Shown here: piece by piece, positions 58,493 to 64,000 of the stretch
Layout of the letters: each line of letters opens with the position of its first letter
Position numbering within the stretch: position 1 is the stretch's first letter
Assembly: GCF_029227915.1 (NCBI RefSeq)
Contig: NC_079888.1
Coordinates: forward strand, 11,513,001 to 11,577,000
Origin: Hydractinia symbiolongicarpus
Lineage: Eukaryota; Cnidaria; Hydrozoa; Anthoathecata; Hydractiniidae
Reading direction: 5' to 3'
DNA: 64,000 bases
Notes under the pieces: model-generated
Seen by the model: only the letters and a program-made list of their open reading frames with translations
Told to the model about the DNA's origin: nothing
The model's database searches: none
Made by a program: the position numbers and the translations under genes

Positions 58493-61400
58493 CAAAATTG
58501 TCAGTTGAAAAGCGCATATTATGCGATTTGTATTTAATTTTTTCTTAGTATGATAATTAGTATATACAATTATTTAGTCACGTGTTCTTGTGGTAGTATG
58601 TGTAGACTTTTATTTTTCATGTTTCTTGTCAACACAGAAACATATATTAGTTAGAAGAATCCCGAAAAAGTCGGGGTTAAAAACGGTATCCGCTAATTTT
58701 ACAAAAAAGTTTTTTTATTGCTGCGATACGAAAGAACCTTTTTCGTGAAAAAGAATGCGTAAATGTAGGACGTTTTTGCCTTCTTTATTTAAAGTTTCGC
58801 CTTTTGTCGAATACTTTACGCATCGCTTTTGTTTTAATAATTAAGGATTTAAAATAATTTCAGCGGAGGAAACTAAACATATGTTATTTAGTAACAAGAA
58901 AAAAAGAGAAGATTTTTTTATTCTACTTAATATTTAGCATATGTTATTATAATTTTTTTGTTTATTATTTTGTGTTTGGATTCTTTTCGGTCATATATAT
59001 ACACATCGGAAAAAAAGGGACGAATATTAAGTCCAGTTCAGTTATGTTGCGTTGCATGAACTCAACATCCGATACGGAGAGTGTAATTCAGATTAGAGTG
59101 AGGGATTCTTCCTTTCTCTTTAAATCTGTCGATACATTATTTTTTATTTTTTATTATTTGGTATATTATCGGACCACTTATGCATATTTTTAACAATTAT
59201 TATTAAAATGAAACTATTTATCGAGGAAAGCCTCGTTGTTAGTCTTTGATTTCTTATTTTTAAACTTAATTAACATCTTTACAGTTCTTATATATTTTTT
59301 TAAACTAACAAAAAATAGCGGCACATCGTATTTCTTTAAAGCAAAAAAATGGCACCTAACAGAATTTCATCTCGCATCTAGTTTTCTTACCAAAGTTCTG
59401 TTGAGCGACCCTTTAATTTAATTTTGAGCTCCAAAACAGCGTATTCCTTAGTTTATTATCAGCATATTTTTTATGCATATTTAATTATTATGTTTAAATA
59501 TTTTTTTATTCAGGCTAAACTTTTTTTTTTAATCTAGGCTAAAGCAGGATTTTCACTCCCAGCTATTTTTTTCGCGCAAAAGCTTTAATTTTTAAAACCT
59601 GATAAGGTAAGCATCCGTTCCAATCGAACACTTGTAACCATTCCATCTTTCTTTTCCGCGGACTGGAACGAAAGGTAATAGAATCACACCGGTTCCAGCG
59701 AAAGGTTTGTTACAGTGGAAATCCAGCTTAGGTCGATATCTCTCCGCAAGCTCTCCTCTGTCATGCAGCTGTCAGTCAGCATGAGACACATGATTAACTA
59801 TCATTTCTATAATCTATTTATATCACTTTGTAATTTAACTCAATTAAACTCGTCTCGACACTTCGTTTTTTACAAAAAAATGTCTGATTAAGCCTACTAC
59901 ATATTCATTCATTGGAAATTCGTCGTATTATGTTCTGTTTGTTTCGGATTGCGTATATATTAACATTTATTATATTTGCCTATTTTTATAGCCACCGTGT
60001 ATTAATTTTCGCGTGTACTCATTTTTTGCGAATTTTACATAAATATGAATATATGATTAATTTTTTTTGCGATTTGCGATTTGCGAAACAATAACTCTCG
60101 TTTTGGAGTATGGGAACTTTCCTCCAAGATAAAAATAATCTTTTTCAAAAAGTCGCTGACATCTGATGTTTTTTTTCAAAGTAGCTAATTTTACATGCGA
60201 AGACTTGCATTCAGTGTCGGAAAAATGGTCCATGTTTTGTTATTTTATTTTTTAAAAATTTTACAAAATTTGCATTGGAAAAATTTTTAAACAGCTATTT
60301 TTTGCTACGGTTGCACGAATAGAACATTTGTAAATATTTCACTTCACATTCAATCTTAGAGTCTAACAGTTTCTCTCTAGTGTAGGATCTTATACGTCTC
60401 AAACGACCCAGACAGATAAATAGTTATCTGGTCGGAATGATTTTAAGATTTTTTTGTCAGCTGAATTATGTGACTGTCAGTGCAATTTCTTTATTGTTTA
60501 AATTTACAATGTTGCGTCCGCTTTTTTTTGTTAAACCTGGCTTGAATTGTTAGGACTTGACCGCGATACATCTTTAAAAACGTATATAGCTCGTTTTAAC
60601 GATTTCAATCAAGGTCCGTAGTTGTTAGTATATACATACAGTAGATGGAAATTAGTATAAAATGATGTAATGTTTGGTTCATACAAATGCTAATATTTAT
60701 ACAAAGGATTTATGTGAGGTTATTTTTGCGACAATACAAGATTTTCAAAATGTGTTGTTTTATGTTGGTATTTTCCTCGTCATGTAATTTCCCACTATTT
60801 AAGTTTCTTGGGCATTAAGAACACGCAACACTGGCGAAATTGCGAGAGAATCTTTTGCAAGTACGACATTATTGCGAGATAAAACTTCGCTAATTAAGAA
60901 ATTTAAAGTTTTTGCAAGAAATTTTTTTGGACAATGTGTTATGGAAGTTGTGAAATTCGGTCACATATAGATGAAAGCAGAAAGGAATTCTTTATCGGGA
61001 AATTTTGTTATCTGTTCTGTTATCAAAGTTCGTGAAAATCAGTCGATCGACGTTAGAACAAAATTGAAACATCATTTTAAAGTTCGTCGGAAAGAATTGT
61101 CCATAAAAAGTTTTAGCCAGGAAAAAGTAAATCAGTCGCTTCCCCTGTTTTTTTCCGCGATAATGTAACCTTTTTTGATTGAGGATTGAAATTGACCAAA
61201 GTCCCAAAAGTCCCGACAGTTACTTCTGCTTTACCCTTTTATAGCGAACACAAAGAGATGAGTGAAAAATTTTTGTTATAAAATTCAAAAATATTTTCAA
61301 AAATTTAGTTGGCTGCACGAAGTTTAATTTGCATTGGCAATAACATTCCAACTGCGTTAGTGTGTTAATGTCAATTGTAGAGAAATTAAATAAAAACCAA

Positions 61401-61786
61401 GTTTATAATAAGAACAACTCTATAATAAAAGGCTGCGCTGTTAATTAATTCATGCTAACGGGCAAAGAAGAATGCACGAAAAACCGATGACAAAAGATAT
61501 ATGTTCGACATACTTTAATTTTCAGACTTATTAAGACCCCTTTAATTTATCTCATAGGACTTGGAAATGCATGAAAAAAATAATAGAAAACTTTCTGTAC
61601 GAAGAAATAAATAGGAAGAAAAAAGGCAGGTCTTTTTACCTGTAAAAATGTAAAAACTGCAACCAAACAATGTTTTGCATATTACTTGTCCGAAATATTT
61701 GTAATTAGACATCGCATCTGGTTTGTCATGCTTAATTAATTTGTTAAAGGGTTTAAATTATATGGTTGATTCTCTCCCTCTCTAAG
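58493..61786. other. 3' UTR and intergenic DNA
   Basis: It follows the stop codon of the zinc-finger gene. The 3' end is not obvious: an ATTAAA occurs near 59203 and an AATAAA near 61388, but neither has a decisive context. A CpG-containing patch lies at about 59600-59720. No further coding exon was supported. Confidence 0.4.
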
Positions 61787-62010
61787 ACCCCGTTTACACG
61801 CATTTTTCATGCCGGCACGAAACTCCTGTCGGCATAAGTTCATTTCAGCGTCTTCAGGAAACCCCATTACTGTTCACATGTCAAAGCCGACATAAAATTT
61901 CATGCCGCCGTGATTTCATGCTCGTCCTTAAGACTTGAAGGAACGCTTTGTGTGCACCAAAAAAATTTCATGCCGACATGAGTTTTATGTCGGGTACGTG
62001 TAAACAGCCT
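61787..62010. mobile_element. 224-bp MITE with CTAAG target duplication
   Basis: The left end ACCCCGTTTACACG and right end CGTGTAAACAGCCT are inverted relatives. Inside, CATGCCGGCA/ATGTCGGC words recur in inverted orientation. CTAAG flanks it on both sides (61782-61786 and 62011-62015). It is GC-richer than its surroundings and non-coding. Confidence 0.75.
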
Positions 62011-62210
62011 CTAAGAAATAACAAAACAATATAATCATAAAGAGATAAAGATAAAAGATTTAAATAAATATAATTTTTAACACAATAATTTTTCAAAATT
62101 CAATATACATATTGTTTATAAGAATTCCAACCAGGCTGGTCATTATTTTAATTTCTCTATTGATCTTAACAACAAACCTATTGTTTTCAACCTGATATCC
62201 CAGTATGATA

Positions 62211-62455
62211 TCTATATTATAATACCCGTAAAAGTCTGTCCGTCTGTCACGCAAAATGGTAACAGTAGCGAGACACGAAATGCAGTTAATAAAGGACGGG
62301 CTAAGCCGTGGATTTATCCACGGGTAAATGACTATTCTTATAAAAGAAAAAACCAGCCGTTTCGGCAGGAAGTTCTACGGCGCATTACTGATTTATTACA
62401 TCCTCTACGGGAGAGTATTTGCTTTGATTCTCCAATTGTGAAGAAAAAATAATCA
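62211..62455 (+). mobile_element. Helitron-like 5' terminus
   Basis: Preceded by A, the sequence starts TCTATATTATAATACCCGTA and continues GTCTGTCCGTCTGTCACGC, almost identical to the reverse-oriented start at 44557. Downstream (GGACGGGCTAAGCCGTGGAT) it diverges. The 3' limit given is arbitrary. The Helitron assignment rests on the TC start and A^T insertion context only. Confidence 0.45.
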
Positions 62456-62564
62456 TGTTAATAATAATTTTTTATTTTCAACTGGCACAGCAAAAGACAA
62501 AAGAAAAATATGAAAGTAGAAAAATGAGTTCAAGTTTGTAAACACTGCTTTTTTGACGGTACTA

Positions 62565-62699
62565 GGTGAATTGCCCGGCGGAGAGTTGCCCCCCCGGTGA
62601 ATTGCCCCCCAGTAAATTGCCCCCTGGAAGATTGCCCCCTGGAAGATTACCCCCCGAAGAATTACCTCCAGAGAATTGCCCTGGAAGATTGCCCCCCCA
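62565..62699. repeat. 15-bp C-rich minisatellite, about 9 units
   Basis: Units follow GG-T/A-G/A-A-A/G-TTGCCCCCY (for example GGTGAATTGCCCCCC and GGAAGATTGCCCCCT), mostly 15 bp. In one frame it reads as NCPxxNCPxED-type repeats, but there is no supported gene. It lies just before the virus-like block. Confidence 0.85.
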
Positions 62700-62798
62700 A
62701 TAAAATGACTTGTGTTCAGCCTGGAATTGTTTTTACTTTGTTCTTATATTTTTTAATTATTCTCAGCCTTAGTAGTAATAGGGAGTGAACATAAGTAG

Positions 62799-63068
62799 GA
62801 AATCGCTCCTTTGACACCTTTAGACCTCAAAACAAGGCTTATTGAAGAGAGGCCGTGGCTGCTATATCGTGTTCCGGACCATTTCAAGACCCAATACATG
62901 TGTACAAGGGCGGTTAAGGAGAATCCCCGGCTACTCGGTTTTGTGCCGAACCATCTCATGACCCAGGAAATGTGTAACATGGCGGTTGACGGGGATCCTG
63001 ATGTACTTGGGTATGTTCCGAAACGTTTCATGACTCATGAAATGCAAGCTAGTTTCGTACTCAAATAA
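62799..63068 (+). pseudogene. DUF4116-like repeat protein relic
   Basis: The frame is open from a stop at 62796-62798 to TAA at 63066-63068 but has no ATG at its start, so the 5' end is lost. It contains three ~26-residue repeats of the form AVKENPRLLGFVPNHLMTQE, with R/D-P-x-x-L, a VP pair and T-x-x-MC in register. This is the DUF4116 pattern, frequent in large dsDNA viruses of eukaryotes and in some bacteria and protists; its function is unknown. It is GC-richer than the rest of the window and is followed after 3 bp by the next ORF. Confidence 0.7.
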
Positions 63069-63071
63069 ACG

Positions 63072-63182
63072 ATGAAGGAACAATGCGACGACTGTGAAGC
63101 GACCCTCGACGACTACGACATATGCTTGCAATGTCGACGGAGACTCCTGATACACGGCAAAATGCTGTGTTGGTCGTGCTAA
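63072..63182 (+). CDS. 36-residue Cys-rich mini-protein (zinc-ribbon-like), possibly truncated
   Basis: An ATG 3 bp after the preceding stop opens 36 codons with CxxC pairs at residues 5/8, 18/21 and 33/36, suggesting zinc binding. After the TAA at 63180-63182 the same frame stays open for 16 more codons, including a further Cys-Cys-x-Cys cluster, to a TAG at 63231-63233. The TAA may therefore be a later nonsense change in an older, longer protein. The protein is not recognised. The tight spacing suggests a compact viral-style gene array. Confidence 0.45.
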   Translation: MKEQCDDCEATLDDYDICLQCRRRLLIHGKMLCWSC

Positions 63183-63242
63183 TACTTGTACATCACGCAA
63201 AACGGCGGATGCTGTCCATGTGCCAAACTCTAGTTGAACTTC

Positions 63243-63282
63243 CATATCACCAAATAAAAAGATGCTCAAATTTGGTGATATG
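63243..63282 (+). promoter_or_regulatory. 13-bp hairpin around an AATAAA and the next start codon
   Basis: CATATCACCAAAT (63243-63255) pairs exactly with ATTTGGTGATATG (63270-63282). An AATAAA polyadenylation hexamer (63253-63258) overlaps the base of the loop, and the ATG of the following ORF (63262) lies inside the loop. Some large DNA viruses, notably mimiviruses, end transcripts at palindromic hairpins; a similar role here is inference. Confidence 0.55.
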
Positions 63283-63883
63283 ATTGTCAAATCAAGTGAC
63301 TTTTACGTTAAAGCGACTCCACTAAATATCGAAGATGTAAACATTGAAAATATAGTACTAAGCGATCCAATTCCAGCAAACAAGGGTAAGGATGAACGCT
63401 TCGTCATCGCCTATAAAAATTATGGCAATCTAAACCCGCTACTGATCAAGACACCCAAAAAGATCTATTCCAATGGTGCCTCACGTTACTCTGAGGGTTC
63501 AGCACTCACCATGTCATTCGATCTTGCTAGCCACCACGAGTGGATAGAGAAATACGAGAACATCCTGATCAAAGCGGAGTCCTTGGAAGGTCACTGCTTT
63601 ACTAACCCCCCCCCCCCCCCCTGTGAAGAAAGGGAAATACATCACCACCAAGGTGAAGGAATGGGAGGGTAGAATCAAAACCAATTTCCACAAGAAAAAG
63701 ATGCCGAAAGATAGCTGCCAGTGCAAGGCTATTATCAAGCCCGCAGGCATCTACAGGCAAGGCTCAAATTACTACATGCAAACCTACTTGGAAGAGTGCA
63801 AATACAAGGATATCGAGGTCTATGGTTCCAGCTACCTTAGTGACTCTGATGAAGACGATATTGACAGCTTCACCGTCCTGTAG
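63262..63883 (+). pseudogene. Virus-like ORF broken at a 16-C run (NCLDV DUF5871-like?)
   Basis: The ATG at 63262 opens a frame that reaches a run of 16 C (63606-63621) and then reads out of register to a stop at 63670-63672. A second frame, open through the C run and onward to TAG at 63881-63883, carries a plausible continuation: basic, with a Cys-x-Cys, then an acidic DSDEDD tail. The homopolymer therefore marks a 1-nt frame change, either a real mutation, slippage, or a sequencing error. The first part has a PLLIKTPKKIYSNGAS motif and a later TMSFDL segment, which recall small ssDNA-binding-like proteins of nucleocytoplasmic large DNA viruses (DUF5871 type). This is from memory and unverified. 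Confidence 0.55.
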
Positions 63884-63897
63884 GTGTTTGTCAAGGC

Positions 63898-63923
63898 TTG
63901 TATGGTTGTTCCCAACCATACAA
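63898..63923 (+). terminator. 11-bp intergenic hairpin after the stop codon
   Basis: TTGTATGGTTG (63898-63908), loop TTCC, then CAACCATACAA (63913-63923), a perfect stem lying 14 bp after the TAG of the preceding ORF and 6 bp before the next ATG. With the hairpin at 63243 it suggests that each gene boundary in this block carries a palindrome. A transcript-end role is inferred. Confidence 0.5.
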
Positions 63924-63929
63924 ACAAAC

Positions 63930-64000
63930 ATGGGGGTTCCAGATCTAAAACGAGAAGCGAAAGCGCTGGGGGTTAAGAGCTATTCAACTATGAACAGGAC
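63930..64000 (+). CDS. Start of a SAP-like/LEM-like helix protein, cut by the window edge
   Basis: An ATG opens 23 codons to the end of the window. The pattern PDLKREAKALGVKSYSTM (L-K-x-x-A-K-x-L-G-x-K-x-Y-S) is typical of the short SAP/Rho-N-like helix-extended-helix DNA-binding motif often found at the start of proteins of viral and Polinton-like elements. The rest of the protein lies outside the window, so its function cannot be stated. Confidence 0.55.
   Translation, partial: MGVPDLKREAKALGVKSYSTMNR

Noticed and set aside
62753-63290. Minus-strand ORFs over the virus-like block
   Set aside because: They mirror the DUF4116-like repeats; the + frame gives the recognisable repeat pattern.
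1-64000. CRISPR arrays, tRNA and rRNA genes
   Set aside because: No regularly spaced direct repeats with unique spacers, no convincing tRNA cloverleaf with A and B boxes, and no rRNA-like sequence were seen by eye.

Overview
This is an AT-rich (roughly 30% GC) animal genome window, probably from a cnidarian and possibly a hydrozoan. The taxon is a guess from base composition, intron structure and the types of repeat; it was not tested. Most of the DNA is intronic or intergenic and littered with transposon relics. There is no bacterial-style gene organisation.

The main gene runs on the + strand from at least 37.9 kb to 58.5 kb. I could build a complete spliced model of eight coding exons (37908-37965, 42190-42407, 43062-43111, 48722-49759, 51433-51527, 56438-56645, 56874-57209, 57298-58492). 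Every junction has GT/AG sites and compatible phase, and the product is 1065 residues. It is a C2H2 zinc-finger transcription-factor-like protein with an N-terminal basic peptide, one N-terminal C2HC finger, a long disordered Ser/Thr/Pro/Tyr-rich middle, three tandem C2H2 fingers, a basic nuclear localisation signal and a long Arg/Tyr-rich tail. The N-terminal peptide, the C2HC finger and the finger triplet look most like the MECOM/PRDM3/PRDM16 plan without the PR domain. BCL11-type and OVOL-type proteins are alternatives.

Upstream, several small candidate exons can be spliced in phase to the same body: 9354-9417 plus 10205-10289, 20040-20084 and 24701-24743. The 20040 exon would start the protein with a SNAG-like peptide (MPRRFYL...). 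The 37908 exon would start it with a peptide like the RBBP4/NuRD-binding N-termini of PRDM3/16. If both are used, alternative promoters would swap the corepressor-recruiting tag on one DNA-binding body. A 33-nt phase-symmetric cassette exon may also exist at 55873-55905.

The introns and flanks hold two decayed RTE-like non-LTR retrotransposons with a PHD-like finger inside the reverse transcriptase (27.7-28.9 kb, + strand; 45.5-47.65 kb, - strand, inside intron 3). They also hold a 53-bp minisatellite, several MITEs with recognisable inverted ends, and a Helitron-like repeat family with three same-orientation copies inside introns of the zinc-finger gene.

The last 1.2 kb (62.8-64.0 kb) is different: GC-richer, compact and one-directional. 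It holds a DUF4116-like repeat relic, a tiny Cys-rich ORF, an ORF broken at a 16-C homopolymer, and the start of a SAP-like helix protein cut by the window edge. Two perfect hairpins lie between these genes. It looks like the edge of an endogenised large dsDNA-virus or Polinton-like element. It is preceded by a 15-bp C-rich minisatellite and a Helitron-like end.
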